NCBI RefSeq assembly: GCF_019059575.1
Contig: NW_024882197.1
Location: 62,001 to 126,000 of the forward strand
DNA: 64,000 bases
Direction: 5' to 3'
Origin: Amphibalanus amphitrite
Taxonomy: Eukaryota; Arthropoda; Thecostraca; Balanomorpha; Balanidae
Shown here: positions 36,101-49,312 of the stretch, piece by piece
Numbering within the stretch: position 1 is the stretch's first letter
Layout: every line of letters begins with the position of its first letter
Position numbers and translations under genes: made by a program
The notes under the pieces: generated by a model
What the model saw: the letters and a program-made list of their open reading frames with translations, nothing else
Databases searched by the model: none
What the model was told of the DNA's origin: nothing

Positions 36101-38208
36101 GGTAAGTTTAGTTCTACAGTGAGCCACTGAGCCGCATGCCCAGCGGCAGTGGCTGCAGCGAGTGGGATTCCCCTGTCCTTTGGCATGCACTGGGCCTCCT
36201 GACCTCTCAAGGCCGCACTTGTCCGCGGACTTTACTGGTTTTCACTGTCGTTCGGATGGATATTCGTGCCTCTTGATGGTGAGTTCATGCATAGCGATGC
36301 CCAAAAACCACTGGACCTTTCATTAGTGTGGATTGATTACGTGCTAATCCACTCGGTGTCGTACCGTCGGATTAGGTGCGAGTGTAAATTCCGACTCCAA
36401 TCGCAGCTGTCGGCTCTAGGAGCGGGCCATGGTCACACCTCATCTGACGCGCAGCGGGCCGCGGGCCCGTCGGTGCCCCAGGCGCTGATCCGACCCGGCG
36501 CCACCCGATGATCTCTGCAACCGCTGCGGGCAGTGGGGCGTTCACTGCAGCGCGGTGTTAATAGAGGTGTACGACAGCTCACTACACGATGCCCTCTCCA
36601 CCGCCCCTCCCCATCCACTCCTCTCCATCCCGTCAGCCTTGCACAAGTTTGCACCATTCATTCTGCTAACGCAGACCCGGGGCCGCTGTTCGCCTTGTCA
36701 CGAGATTCAGCTGATGGGCGGGATAGACGTGACGCGGCGGGCTAGGATGAGGTGCAGAGATGGCAGACAGGTGTGCTAGAATGTCCTCCGGCCATATGGT
36801 CCGTTGGAGACGACGCAATAGGCCCGGTTCTGGGGTAAGTAGTCAGTCGTCGCCAGAAGGTATGAGGTATTAGATATTACACGATTGGCTGCCAGATAGT
36901 GGACGGGATTAAACCCGATTTAAGCCGTTTGGACGAGAGCTGCCTCCTTCGCAGCCTTGTTCGCCTGCGTAGACTGAAGAAAGGTCACTTGCAATACCTG
37001 TCTGGGCGAGCTTACTACATTGTTCTCCGTCACATTCTGTTGCGTATGGCTCAATTAATGTGATCGCATCATCTATGTGGTTCATTTCAGCATGGCATTC
37101 CATATAGGAATGCATAGTGACAATTCATTCCAATTTCCACGTCATATATGTATTATGTACATTGGCAAACAAAAGATCATTCATTTCAGTATTCTACTAT
37201 AATTCGTTTTTTTACACTACATTATCAAATTGAAAGTCGAGCGAAATTGACCTCGGACCAAATATGCAGCGCTCGGCTTTTTGACCTATCAATGTAGGTA
37301 TAGGCCCACCGCATGTCAAACGCGCATACGAATATGTAGTATCCCGGTCACCAGTACATAATACACAGTGCCTACGAGTAGCTTCCATAAACCTGGATGC
37401 CTGTGGTCTGCATTGATGCTGAAAAGGCTCCTTATCGATAAATCACCCGGCGACGGTCGAGGGACAGCTCGTCTCAAGGCTGCTACGGACGTCTCACGCG
37501 CTGCAGATCTCCCCCAATGCCGCAGGAGCTCTGCGCGCGGTGATTTGCGTTAGGCACTTCCTGTTCTTCCTCCGGCGGTGGGGACGGGACTGGCTCAACA
37601 GGGGAGGGGGGGGAGCTGAGCACATTTGACGGACACTGAATGCTGACAGGTAATGACACCACCCTCGCCTTATTGTTTGGAGGCAGCGACTGGCACGGTG
37701 GCACACAGCTACACTGTGAGCATTGCATAGGTACTGTAGGCGGGAATATCTCTGCAATCTGCAAGATCTTGCAATCAAATGACTGGGACGCCTTGGATAA
37801 TAGGTGAAAGTTCAAATAATAAGCGAGATTCTGTCCATTCAGCCGGGATTCCCTTGTTATCGTTATTCGGCAAAACATGCGGCTAATGTGGTCTTTGGAA
37901 AAGTGTCTCTGTCCCATATGCAACAACCAACGTTAATTAGGAACATTGGCCGGTCTGAATCGCCTTATGGTTGCAAAAATGTTCCAGCACTCGAGCATGA
38001 ATAGCAGATTTATTAAATCGCTCACCAGTAAAATAATTGGCTATTTTTTCGCTCGGGTTGACGAAACAAAAAAGTGCATTGTGAGCTATTGATTTCACTG
38101 TTCCTCGATATAATCAAACCGATAAGGTACTTGAGCCAAGAAAAAAAGACACCATTAAAAGTGTACCTAAACATATCTCGACTTGATATTTTAAATGGAC
38201 AGAGAGGT
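33167..38208. other. 5-kb gene-free stretch
   Basis: No supported gene. It contains a 35-bp tandem repeat (listed separately) and several short GC-rich patches (35630-35830, 36420-36780, 37480-37640) whose ORFs lack domains and splice context. Confidence 0.35.
33669..33769. repeat. 35-bp tandem repeat, three copies
   Basis: Unit AAAAGCAACGTAGCTCTAAA followed by ACGGCAAATTTGAAG, repeated head to tail with one or two changes per copy. There are no unique spacers, so it is not a CRISPR. Confidence 0.85.
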
Positions 38209-39130
38209 TTAACCCGCGCCCAGGATCCTGGATTTCCAAGCCCAGCTGGGGTGTGCGTTTGGATACCTCCCCACCCACCCCCCGACCCCCCCCCCCCCCC
38301 GCTTCTAAATCGGCTCATTGGCCACGACACGCAGTAAGCGGCATTCGAAAGAGCGTTATAAAACCCGACGAATTTTCTTGGTATTGTTTTTTAGGTCAGG
38401 TAAAAGGTCACAGGTCACAAGAGCCAGGTAACCAAAGCTCAGTTTTGCTTATTTCGACAATTTCGACAAACCGGCGCATAACGCAGAAAAGAATGGAGCT
38501 AGAGCATCGCAGCAAAACGCATTTCATAGCCCTTCTTACGCTCTTTCTGAGCTATTCTCTCAAGTTTGACCTATAGGTCAACGATTTAGTATGCAGAGGG
38601 CAAAAGTCCGTGTTGCATATCGGTCCGTATCGTCGAGCTGAACACATCTAAGGTCTTTTCATCGCTCTAGCATGCCTCTATAAAAAGCATTAGCGAAAAA
38701 GTGTTGGATACTTTTCGTGACCTGAGATGACCGCAGGGGTAAAAAGAAAGGTCATGGGTGCAATAATTCGTTTCAGTACTTCCTGTTAACCTGTTCCCAC
38801 ATATTTTAGATATTTTCTATGAGCATGGATGAGATACTAGTGTTATCTCATCCATGGTATGGGGTTCGTCCACAAGAAGTAGGCAAATTGTATCCCATTA
38901 AATTATAATAGGTGTCGCAAAATTGACCTGACTTTGGGTCACCGATATCAAAATTATGAGATTAAAGTTGTAAACATTGTGTTGCCTTTATCCATTGCTG
39001 ACAGCTTCAAATCAATCAGTAGGTAGTTGCAGCTATGGAAAGCAACGCAACTTTTTCCGAGGTAAGGTCCTTTGACGTGATCTGGTGGCCTGACCTTGTG
39101 AGTGCGAAATTTTCACAACACTTGCAGATA
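38209..39130. mobile_element. decayed MITE, inverted relative of the 15.8- and 52.0-kb copies
   Basis: TTAA at 38209-38212 is followed by CCCGCGCCC, then CCTGGATTTCCA and a long C-run, matching the right end of the 52001-53154 copy in reverse. AGGTCA motifs follow (38393-38420) and GACCTGACTTTGGGTCACC near 38930. The far end is too decayed to place exactly. Confidence 0.6.
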
Positions 39131-39416
39131 AGATGCCTGATAAGGTATGCCAAAAAACGGCTGCGATTTGTGCGTCCATTTTCATGTTTTTCTTCTTTTT
39201 TTTTATATATTCGTGAAAGTCTGCAATCCCTGGCACGCCAGCTATCATCCAGCCAGCGATCTGGCAGAACGACGTTCAGCGTTCCGCAGCGTTCAGCGCT
39301 GGAAAGTGGAGGGTCGGGGCCGGCGGCAGACTTGAAGGTCAGAATATTGTGGGGGAAGTACCGAGCGCCGGGGGGCATGTCGCGCAGAGCTCGGGCGAGG
39401 TCTTATTGAGGGTTTC

Positions 39417-40620
39417 CTACTGTTAACGCCAGACCCCTTGAGACCCTAATTTTTCGCGATTATTTTTAAATGCGTGGAAGAATTTCAACCAAACTCAGGA
39501 CATGGCCGTTTCAAGACAAGCCGAAACTTTTACAATTTATATATTTTGTCGCCATTTCAATATTTCAGGCACTTCTCATTGACTCGTAATGTTAAATTTC
39601 GAGCAAGATTTTCACCCGGTGTGTAGAGGCTAACACCAGTCAGTCTGTGATACGTTATGACGTCAAAGTTAAGCCCCGCCTCTGTGGTCTTGGCCTGCGG
39701 CGGTTTCGGACCGGCGCGCGGTCACTCGCGCTGTGGCGGGGAGCGGGAACGGTCGAGCGGTGCCGAAGGCCGGCGGAGTTGTGCGTAACGTCTTGTCTGA
39801 CAGTGGCCCAAAGAGCGACATGATGACTGAGGAGCCATAAATGCTCAATGCGCATTGTTTGTACAATGCTGATAGGTTCGCTGATATTTGTTTTATTTTC
39901 ATAAGCTGCAAATGGCGGGCAGATGGCATATACCTGACCTAACGTTAGGAAATATTCACCTGTATTTAAAGCCTATGGCGTTGCAGATAATGTGATAATA
40001 GGATGTCGGATGTCATCAAGTAGTTGCTGATTTGTACATCGCATGTAACCATCGAACAACGCAATGATTAGTTAATTGCCTTCGCTTCACACCATAAGGC
40101 TCGCTCGTATTTCAAACATACCTATATCCTACATCGAAAATCGTATTTGTTAGGAATCTTTAACGTTTGTTCGAAGCATGTGTGAGTAGTAGGCTTAGGA
40201 GTGATGGTTCTCTTGGTCCTATATACGAGAGTCAACAAGAGCTTAACATTTACTTGACCGTCTGCTGCAATTTGAATTGATACATAGCACGTGAAGCGTC
40301 AGCGAAATTCATAGTCCTTTACAGATGGCAGGGGTGTCGTGTGTACAGAGGTCGCTGATGGGCACGGGTCAATGCCGCAGTCGTGGGCGGAGCCTAATGT
40401 CATATGACGTATGAAAGCCTCTATCCAGGATGGAAAAACAGTTAACATTACGAGTCAATGACAAGTGCCACAAATATTTAAATGACAACAAAACGTATTT
40501 GAAGAAAAAGTTTCGGCTTGTCTTGAAACGGCCATGTCCTGAGCTTGGTTGAAATTCTTCCACGCATTTAAAAATAATCGCGAAAAATTAGGGTCTCAAG
40601 GGGTCTGGCGTTAACAGTAG
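39417..40620. mobile_element. MITE with very long inverted repeats at TTAA
   Basis: The left end CTACTGTTAACGCCAGACCC and the right end GGGTCTGGCGTTAACAGTAG mark inverted repeats of about 200 bp; the outer 110 bp or so match almost perfectly and the inner part is looser. TTAA lies at 39423-39426 and 40611-40614, flanked outside by CTACTG and CAGTAG. Interior of about 800 bp has no transposase. Confidence 0.8.
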
Positions 40621-41030
40621 ATCACCTTGCGGTGCTGCAAAGAAACGATCCCTAATGAGAATCATAATTGTAAAGGAAATGCCCACGAGTTAGGAGTCAC
40701 GCTAATTCCTAACAGAAATAACTTAGACATGAATGGTCTTGGAGTTGGGGACGATTTCATTGCTTTTCTTGCTTATACGAATGTTAATAGATTTGAAACC
40801 AGCTTACTATGCCACGACAACGTGCATGCGAGGCCGGCGCAAGTACGGCTTGCATACTATTTTTTGGCGTTTATTTTATTCTTAAATGGAGTTTATGCAC
40901 CAATGGATGGCTGACGAATGACATCACCGAAATGAACAACAATAGCTTTGCCGACATTCCGATAGCTGAATGCGCTTCGCTGGTACTGCAAGTACTCCTG
41001 CCGTAGACACTGGTGGTAAGCACTTAAAGC

Positions 41031-41940
41031 TTAACCCTCGCCCGCACATGCCATTTTCCCGTCCTAGAACGCACATGGGGGGGGGGGTGGTTGCCACCCC
41101 CCCCGCGCCATTTCGTTCCTGTTGGAGATAGAGCTTAGCAGTAAAGACCAAAAAGATTCTTTGGGAAGAGACGAATCCAATGATACCCAGTTTTACCTTC
41201 TCAGGTCAGTCATTGACCTTCCAGGTCAGGTCAAACTAAAAAATGTTGCTGTTTTGGGTCACCGTTGGATATCAAGTGCGCTGCTTATCAAATACCGATG
41301 ACGATGCTGTTTTCTGGTGCCAAGCCAGCTAGAACCTCTTTGTCACACTATCCGACCAGAATTTTGCTGCTGAGGTCATTTCAGGTCAAGTTAGGTCAAG
41401 GTCAATTATATGTGTTTGTATGTCTGTGTGTGTCTGTGCGTATACTGATGTGTGCACCGATTGTTTTTGGGTCCATATCACATGAAATCATGATCTGAGA
41501 AGCTTTTACCAAAAATGCAGTCAAAAAACTTCACAAAAAGTAAATTCAGCTTGCCTAAAACGCAATTATCTTAGATGACCTAGGTTGACCTTGACCCTGA
41601 CCTTGACCCCTGTACATCGTCGAACAACATGTTCCATGATAGGTGGGAGGTAAGACTGGCAAAAAAGGCCGAAATCAGGGTGTCAAAAGCTCACAAGGCC
41701 CATGGCAAACGCAAGATGTTGAGAATTGGCCATTTGGGTCATGACATGACCTGAAAAACAAGGTCATATCTCCGAAACCAAAAATCACAGAAACTTGAAA
41801 TTTTCAGTGGACATCAAGAAAGGATAGACGAGCAGCTATACGAAAAATCAGCCTTCTAGCTCTAAAAATGTTGAGTGCAGAGCAGAAAGACTGCCTGGGG
41901 GTGGCAACCACCCCCCCCCCCATGTGCGGGCGAGGGTTAA
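41031..41940. mobile_element. piggyBac-like MITE, left member of an abutting pair
   Basis: TTAA at 41031-41034, then CCCTCGCCCGCACATG; the right end is CATGTGCGGGCGAGGG then TTAA at 41937-41940, a perfect 16-bp inverted repeat. Hairpin cores TGGTTGCCA and TGGCAACCA match each other. The left end has the extra spacer (second GCACATGGGG). AGGTCA motifs lie at 41203-41405 and TGACC clusters at 41578-41607. Confidence 0.85.
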
Positions 41941-42801
41941 CACGCGCAGTGGAAGGGTTGCGAGTACTACGCCCAGTGGAAGGGGGGGCGGATGTCGCCC
42001 CCCCTAAGATCTCAGCTCCCAGTGGAGCTAGAAAGCCGAAATTTGGAGGGTAGGTGGGGGCCGTGGGGAACTCTGTTGTGTGTGAATTTTATGACCCTAG
42101 GTCAATATCTTCAAGGTCAAATGAGGTCAAATGTGGTCAAATCTGCCATATTAGCGACTTTTTTGCGTTTACACGCCGATAACTCAAAAAGTTACCGGCC
42201 GATTTTTTTAAAATCTTTCACTATACGAAAGAACAAACATTTGTGAGTATGTATGGTGAATTTCTAGATAATCCAACAATAAATATGGCAGTTAGAAGCC
42301 TGCTAAGGGTAAGATGTCGCCGGCTGAAGCGGCATCGGCCGACGCGGGAAACGCGGCAATCACAATTTTGTGTTTACACACTCATAACTCAAGTTTTTAC
42401 CGGCCGATTTTCAAAATTCTTGAACCATATGATTGCCTGTACATTTCTCAGTCTTCTCACCGAATTTGACGCGAATCTGATGTAATTAGCGGTAAGGAGC
42501 GCGATGTAAAGACGGAACCGTCCCGCCCCGGCACAGTCTACAATTCAGGCGGCGCGTAACGGCTAGCGCCGGCCGCCGCGCCGCCGCGCCGCCGCGGCGG
42601 CAGGATGTTTGACTTTACACCGCTATTACTAGAAAAGTTGTGAACCGATTTTCTTACTTCTTGCACGAGAAGATCCGCAATTCAATTCTGGACAGGTAGC
42701 CGAAATTTCACATTGATATTATGCTTTCGACGCGAGTTATTGGCGAAAAACAGGAGGGGTGGGCGAAATCCGCCCCCCCCCCCTTCCACTGCGCGTGTTA
42801 A
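41937..42801. mobile_element. piggyBac-like MITE, right member of an abutting pair
   Basis: TTAA at 41937-41940 (shared with the element on its left), then CACGCGCAGTGGAAGG; the right end is CCTTCCACTGCGCGTG then TTAA at 42798-42801, a perfect 16-bp inverted repeat. The ends begin CAC, not CCC. The left end has a duplicated CAGTGGAAGGG motif about 27 bp inside. Fewer AGGTCA motifs are seen than in its relatives (42108-42130). Confidence 0.85.
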
Positions 42802-42920
42802 TGGCGCAATAATGGCTGTGAGGTTCAAGTTCAACTGGTGGCCACGTAACACGTCTGAGTACGGCCTCACTGGTAGGACAAAGGCGCTTAGTTGGTCGAG
42901 GGCAGATACGATTATGTAAG

Positions 42921-43085
42921 CAGTGGCGGATCCAGGGGGGGGGGGGGCAAAATGGGCATTTGCCCCCCCCCCCCAAACGGCATAATTTTAACATTGCGCC
43001 TATGGACGATGCATGGAAAGAATCGATAAATTGTTATGGTTTGCCCCCCCCCCCACCCCAAACCTCTGAGCTGGATCCGCCTCTG
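42921..43085. mobile_element. hAT MITE
   Basis: A 165-bp element with ends CAGTGGCGGATCCAG and CTGGATCCGCCTCTG, flanked by a perfect 8-bp target duplication TATGTAAG (42913-42920 and 43086-43093). An 8-bp duplication and CAGNG-type ends are diagnostic of hAT. It contains G- and C-runs but no coding sequence. Confidence 0.92.
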
Positions 43086-43093
43086 TATGTAAG

Positions 43094-46000
43094 AGGCATC
43101 GTGCAGAGAGGACCTACATGGATAACAGCCCGACATGAGACAAGAAAATAGGCAAATATGTAGCATAGAGTACATTAACTGCGTGCGTGATGACCAGTGT
43201 AGAAGACACTAAGGTAGCTCTCTTCCTTACGAGCTTTTAACATGTACATATGATAAAAAATCATTTGGGGCATTAAGTTTGTTTGCAATTCACATGTTTA
43301 CTGTCAATACCTAAATGGATCAGCTTAGGGAGCTTCGGAAGGATTGTAATTCTTATTGTTGGTGACATTTAAAAGCAAGCATAAAGGCATGCTTGCTTTT
43401 GCTTTTCCTTTGCATCATACATACCACTCAATTCAAATCAATCATCGCTTCATGATATAGGTCATCAAAAGCATTTCATGAATTGCATCAGTAGGCTAAG
43501 CATGCCGGCAATAAATCTTATTTGGTGAAGATTAAAACGGATTTGTCGCGAAGCGAATATCAACAAGCAGGCATATGTCATGGATAACGAGGCACGGTTT
43601 TGAGAAAAAAACGTGTTTTAACCCTTTTCATTTGAAATATATCGCATTAGACAGATATAGCTTACAGATTATGATAAACTATGTTATGATTCACTATATA
43701 CTATACTATATAGTATATAGTATATTGTCAATGCATACTGCTTGAATTATTTCATCACGTAAACGCATTAAAAACAACTAAAACTGGAATGAAAAGGCAT
43801 GAGACTTGAGAGGCTTGTTTGGATTTACCGTCGTAGAAAAACAACGAGGGGTCATAATTGTAATACCGGAGGGGAAAGGGGACTGGAATTCGGCCAGCCC
43901 CGCAGATCAGCAGGTAGAGCTTTGGACCTCCTGTGGTGACCGGTAACAAAAGTGCGGAGTTCTAGGCGCGACGGGTGTTCGATGCTCATCAGGCTCCTGA
44001 CGGGTATGACTGCGGTTGGTGGCAGGCCGTAGTCAGCCGAAATTAATGAAGGGACCGGACGTAGGCGGCGATGTGCTTACGATAAACTTAGGAATCTAAA
44101 TTCTGTCATAGACCAGGAATTTCGCGATCGGAGGGCATAAGGGCGGGACCAGCACAACAAGCTTTGCTTAGCGGGGGCTCTGTTCTCGTCAATCTTTCCA
44201 TTCAAAGGTTCAGATTGGTTCAGACTAAGAAAAAAGACAACACTTAGAATCGCCGTTTAGGCTAAAACACAGACATAATCAAGACGTTTCGATAACAGCA
44301 TGTAGTGGCATAATATTTACGACTTACGAGTACCTTTTCATTTCTTTCCTCTGGTGCAACGGTGCAGATAGTGATCCAGGCGATGGACGTCTGCAATAAC
44401 GCCGCCAGGATTTCGAGCCTTGTCAACATCGCATGCTACCGCATCCCAGCAGCTGACACGTTCGTGTTCGTGCGCCGTGGAGAAGCGCGAACAGATATGA
44501 CGCGAGAATGATGCAACCCTATCTCACGCTCATCAGACCCCCCCCCCCCGCCTATGCGTCCCTCACGTCTGGCCGTTCAGTGTCGAGCTTTTTCTCACGA
44601 CTCGGTCTTCTGATCTCTCATCGGTTCATTTATCTGAGCGAATCAATATTGATGAAGCTTAGTGCGAACAGTGCACTGTTCTGCTCCGTGTTCCGTGAGT
44701 GAGGTGCATTACTCGCGTGCCATACACACGTCCAACACATTCGGGCTGCATCCACCGCGAGATACTCGTTTTTGCACAGACATGCCGAATCATGGATCCT
44801 CATGCAACTGGGTCAGAAGTGATGTGAAGATAAGGCGATTAGTGTGGGCTTCTGAAGGGGCTGATTGGCCGGCATTAGTTGGCACAGTTGATTGGTCGGC
44901 TGTGAAAAAAGAAACGTGCTGGCAGGAGACATACCAGTGAGATGATGGCGCAATGGATCCGAACTCACTCCCCTCCACGATAAGGTAATTGATGGCGACG
45001 CGATTGTCACCGATAGGGACTATACTGATCTATGTTTTGCAATTACCGCGTTATAATTATCGTTGATGTGCAAATACATTTGGAGACATTTGGCTGCAAA
45101 TGTTGAAAATCAACTTTCTATTGACCCATTTTTCTCGTTCGCATTGAGAGAAATGTATCGTTAGAGCGGAGTTACGTCGCCCTTTCCGAGTGCATACGAG
45201 TCTTAATTTCTGTTTAGGTGTAGAGTGCAATGCATCGAGCTTCCATGGGCAAAATGCGGGTTGCGTGCGCGACCGGACAAAATGCTAAGTGACCGCGGCA
45301 GAATGCTGAGTGACTAAGCTAAGTGACAGAATGGCTGTTGCGTGGGGGAGAGGAGCGATATACATGTCTCACTTGGCGCAAACCCTGACCACGTGAAACA
45401 GTATCAATATCAGTATCATGTATTCAACAGCATCCTAATTGTATATAAGGCTTTTCATGAGTCACGTCAAAGCGGAATTTTTTTTAGCGGATCCGGCGGA
45501 TATGATGGCGAGATTGGAGTGGCGGAACAGGACGGGTGATTACTGATTAGGTCAAACATGTTCAATTACTGCCACTGGATACCATCATTTATCATAAGCT
45601 TATGATAATATTTTGTCCCCTCAAAGGTCTTTTAATCAGACAATTCCTTCCAATATATCCCGAAATGGAAACACCCTCAGTTTGTTTTTCAATAGAAAAA
45701 CACAATTCTAAAGAATTGTGTTTGTCTAATGAAGAAACAACCTTCGGGTATTTGCAATTCACCCAGGCCACCAACCGTACATACAGTTGTCCGTTATTTT
45801 CTGACATAGTCTAACATTGTGAGACTGCAATGTCTGGCGTTTGGACAGGATAACACCGTTAGCGGATCCGGCGCATCATGCGTCCCTGGAGCGGCGAGAT
45901 TTGCGATGGCTATCCTCCGACATGGCGGAACAGCTTAGGTGCGTTCACGGCCGGGCGGCGGGCGCGCCTTTTTCTGCGCGCGAGCACGCGATAGTGGGTT

Positions 46001-46318
46001 TCTGGAACGCGAACTGGATGGCAGCAGATCTGTGTCTGCGTGCCATCCGCTAGAGATTCTGCCATTGTTGTACAACGTACGTAGTACGTACGTATATACA
46101 TCACAATGTACATACATGCATGGATGCACGGACAGTTGGGACGAGGTAAACCACATACCATACATTTTTTTTATCACCTCATCTTGGTGACTATACTGTG
46201 CGAAGTACAGCATGTGCTTTTGCTTTTCGCTACAGCGATCAAGTCCCATTTAAAAAATAACCATGGTTTGATTTAAATCAAGCGACATACTTCGCTATAA
46301 TACGTCTACTCCTATATA
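43094..46318. other. 3.2-kb gene-free stretch
   Basis: It holds an AT-rich near-palindrome around CTATATAG at about 43693-43726 and a perfect 19-bp palindrome of ACGTACGTA arms at 46075-46093. No supported gene. Confidence 0.35.
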
Positions 46319-47336
46319 TTAACCCGCGCACCGACGGGGGTCTGCGCCAACTTAGTACCGACGGGGGGGGGGGGGGGCGGATGACCGCCCCCCCCTGAGA
46401 TCTCGAGAACGAAGCAAGCTAGCGACAAGCGGTAAACGGCATCGGATACGCACGGACAAGGTCTACAATTTTTACTAAGGTCATTTTCAGGTCAGGTCAA
46501 AGATGACGTCACAGGGGTCGAAAAAGTCAAAATGGCGGCGCTAGATATGGAGAGGGTTTTTCTCGAATAACTTTCGAAGTAGTCAAGATAGGAACAAACT
46601 AAGGGCATCATCGTGATCCTCTCGTCAATCCGCATCGAATGATATATATGTTGACCTCGAAAGGTCAAGGTCAAAGGTTGACCTCAGGTCACGTGACCTC
46701 GAGGTCATCATGTATATCATTCGATGCGTCTTGACGAGCTGAACACAATGAGACCATCCGCGCGGCTGTATCTTGTTCCTGTAAGGAGTTATTGGCAAAA
46801 AAACTTTGGTGACCTTTGATGACGTCACATGACCTTACAGCTGCCCAACAGCAAAACAGACCTCAAGGTAGTGAAGGGTGATCGTATGTGAAGTCATGTA
46901 TGGTATATGGGGCCATTCCGACCCGTTTTAGTGGTAAAAACAGGGAGTTGATTTTTCCCCCATTGACTTATAATGGGGAGGTCGCGAAATTGACCTGACC
47001 TTAGGTCACCGACATCAAAATTCCGAGATATACAAATTGTAGCTACTAATGACCTAATAACATCCTGCGACTTTCAAAGGCCTCCGACATCTACTGTAGC
47101 TCTGGCACGGTGACAAAGTTGCAAAAAAGTGACTTGAGGTTGGGTCATTCAAAGTGACCTGGTGACCTGACCTTAAAAGTTAGGAGGTTCAAACTTGCAC
47201 ACCATGTGTAAAATTGATGAGAGAATAGTCATACTAAATTTCCGGCGCTACGCGCCGCGGTTTTCCCGCTATCCGCGAAAAACCTCAGGGGGGGGGGGCG
47301 GATATCCGCCCCCCCCCCCGTCGGTGCGCGGGTTAA
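46319..47336. mobile_element. piggyBac-like MITE, well preserved
   Basis: TTAA at 46319-46322 then CCCGCGCACCGACGGGG; the right end is CCGTCGGTGCGCGGG then TTAA at 47333-47336. The left end has a second ACCGACGGGG about 30 bp inside and the right end has only one: the clearest example of the asymmetric ends. Hairpin cores are CGGATGACCG and CGGATATCCG. The interior includes AAGGTCAAGGTCAAAGG near 46662 and ATTCGATGCGTCTTGACGAG, a block shared with other copies. Confidence 0.85.
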
Positions 47337-48122
47337 TATTTTAATTTTAATGCAAAAATTCAAAGAATAGGAAATCTGAGACCGTGCCTCCTTGCAACCC
47401 ACCCATTAGGTACTGTTTGGCCATGCCATAATGTCTTTGAAAAAAGACCCAACGCTTTTTCCCAAATCAGATTTTTTGAACCGGTCCCCACAAGTCATGT
47501 GAGGCAAGGAAGAATGCCCGGCACATGCATCAACATTTGTAGATTTCGCATGTTTGAGCTACGCAGCCGATGTGGTGAAACCTGTTTCCTAAGCCACTGG
47601 ATTCATAAAATGCCTAACGCTTTTATCGGGCCTTTACAAGCACTATTTTGTATAAAAAAAAGCGATCGCGACCGGCGTAACGTCGAAATGGCAGCAGCTC
47701 TCTCAGCTCAGAATACTGATATATCACGACACACTTCTCAGGTCTCCAGCATGCAGCAATGCATCTCGCGCCTTGGGAACCCAGTGGTTTTATCGCGCAT
47801 ATCATGGTCTCTGTGTATGGTTCATTAAGCCCATGGGCCGTATTCATTCACCGATCGAGCATCAGTAGTAAACCCTGGCCAAATCTGCATGAGAACGCAT
47901 GTCTCTCCCAGCCACCAATCAGATTATCTAACACCTGTGCGCGTATAGTTTCCAATCGATGACATATGCGCCGCATACGTGCTATTCGTATGTGCCTTTG
48001 GGCTCTTACGTTGGCCACCAGAGCACACTGGGCCGGGGGTCCGGAAAAGTGCTAGAAATTATTTGTGATTGAGTCGTTGATCTCAGTGACAAGCAAACAT
48101 GCTAAAAACGAAGTGGGGCTGC
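47337..48122. other. gene-free stretch
   Basis: AT-rich; no supported gene or repeat. Confidence 0.35.
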
Positions 48123-48825
48123 TTAACCCTCGCCGGACCTAATGTCGGACCCCCCACCCCCTCGGCCGGCCGAGGGGGGAGGGTTCGTGCGACCCCTTTT
48201 GCCGTTCCGCCCCTAATGGAGCTAGAGCCTCGCGGAAAAAAACAAGCGTGTGCGCCGTTTCAAGGCGGAACGATTGATACCCGATTTTAAGGTCCCAGGT
48301 CAACCGGTAACCTCTGAGGTGAAGTCAAAAAGCCCAAGGTAGGGTTTGGTTTTTGGCAAATAATTTCGCAAAAAAATGGCCGCAGAGCAGCGATTTTGGC
48401 ACCATCGCGTTCGCCTGGCTCAGGCGCGTCGAATGGTATGCTTTTTGTTCGGGTGAGGTCAACTTAAGGTATTCACCTCGAGTCAAGGTCAGTTTAGAGC
48501 CCATCAGGCCACGAACTTAATCGAAGGAGGTCGTATCGCATATCATTCGATTCGGGAGGTCTTCCCGAGTCCATTGGTGGCTTTCCCGAGTCGCTGGCTC
48601 AATTTGATCGTGAGTTATTGACGAGAAACTCCTATGACCGGTGTGACGTCATAAATGACGTCACGGAAGGTCAACAATGCAAAAGTAAAGCATTGGATCT
48701 TGCAAGGAGTGCACGAAATCATGATTCCGTGTGCTTGAGATAGTTTGAAATCATTTCCATGCGCAAAAACAACAGTTTCCTTATTTCCCATTCACTTTTA
48801 AGGGTGAGGTCACGTGACCTCGAAG
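48123..48825. mobile_element. right-truncated piggyBac-like MITE
   Basis: TTAA at 48123-48126 then CCCTCGCCGGACCTAATG, collinear with the inner element at 11012 (shared blocks GAGCTAGAGCCTCGCGG and TCAGGCGCGTCGAATG, and GACGTCATAAATGACGTCA). Similarity stops near 48825, where unrelated sequence begins. Confidence 0.7.
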
Positions 48826-49312
48826 AGTAGCAGGCATTAGCAAAAATTGCGAGTAGGGCATGACAGAAAGATGATTGGTGGTTTGTATGGCATGGCCATT
48901 TTAAGCGGCTCGAAATAACATTTCTCAAAAAGTCTAACTAAAGAGCAAGTTGTTGTTGATTATCACTGACTTGTGTTTAGGGGTTAATAATGACTGAATT
49001 TTTGAGTTTGGCCCAGAAATGTTGACAGCATTGTGTGCGTTGATCAATTCGGAGCTCAGGGACATATATTTTATTTAGATTATAAGCGTTTGTTTTTCAC
49101 AACTTCCAGCGTTTTAAAGAGCGCCTGGCCTTCAGTAGAGCTTCGAGGTGACAATTGTCCCTACATCATGTGGTTTACTGGCGCATATCTCGAAAAGTAG
49201 CAGGGAAAAGCAGCAAAGCACCTATGGAACAAAAGATGAGTAATCAGAGGCTAGTATGAAATGTTCATTTTTAGCCGCTCGAAATAACGTTTTTATAAAA
49301 GTCTAATTAAAA
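48825..49312. repeat. imperfect direct repeat of about 120 bp
   Basis: The segments 48825-48943 and 49193-49310 share AGTAGCAGG, GATGA, CTCGAAATAAC and AAAAGTCTAA in order. The element type is unknown. Confidence 0.45.

Noticed and set aside
43896-43990. Possible second tRNA-derived SINE head (AGATCAGCAGGTAGAGC, then GTGTTCGATGC)
   Set aside because: The two boxes are about 70 bp apart, too far for a standard tRNA promoter, and no tail or target duplication was found.
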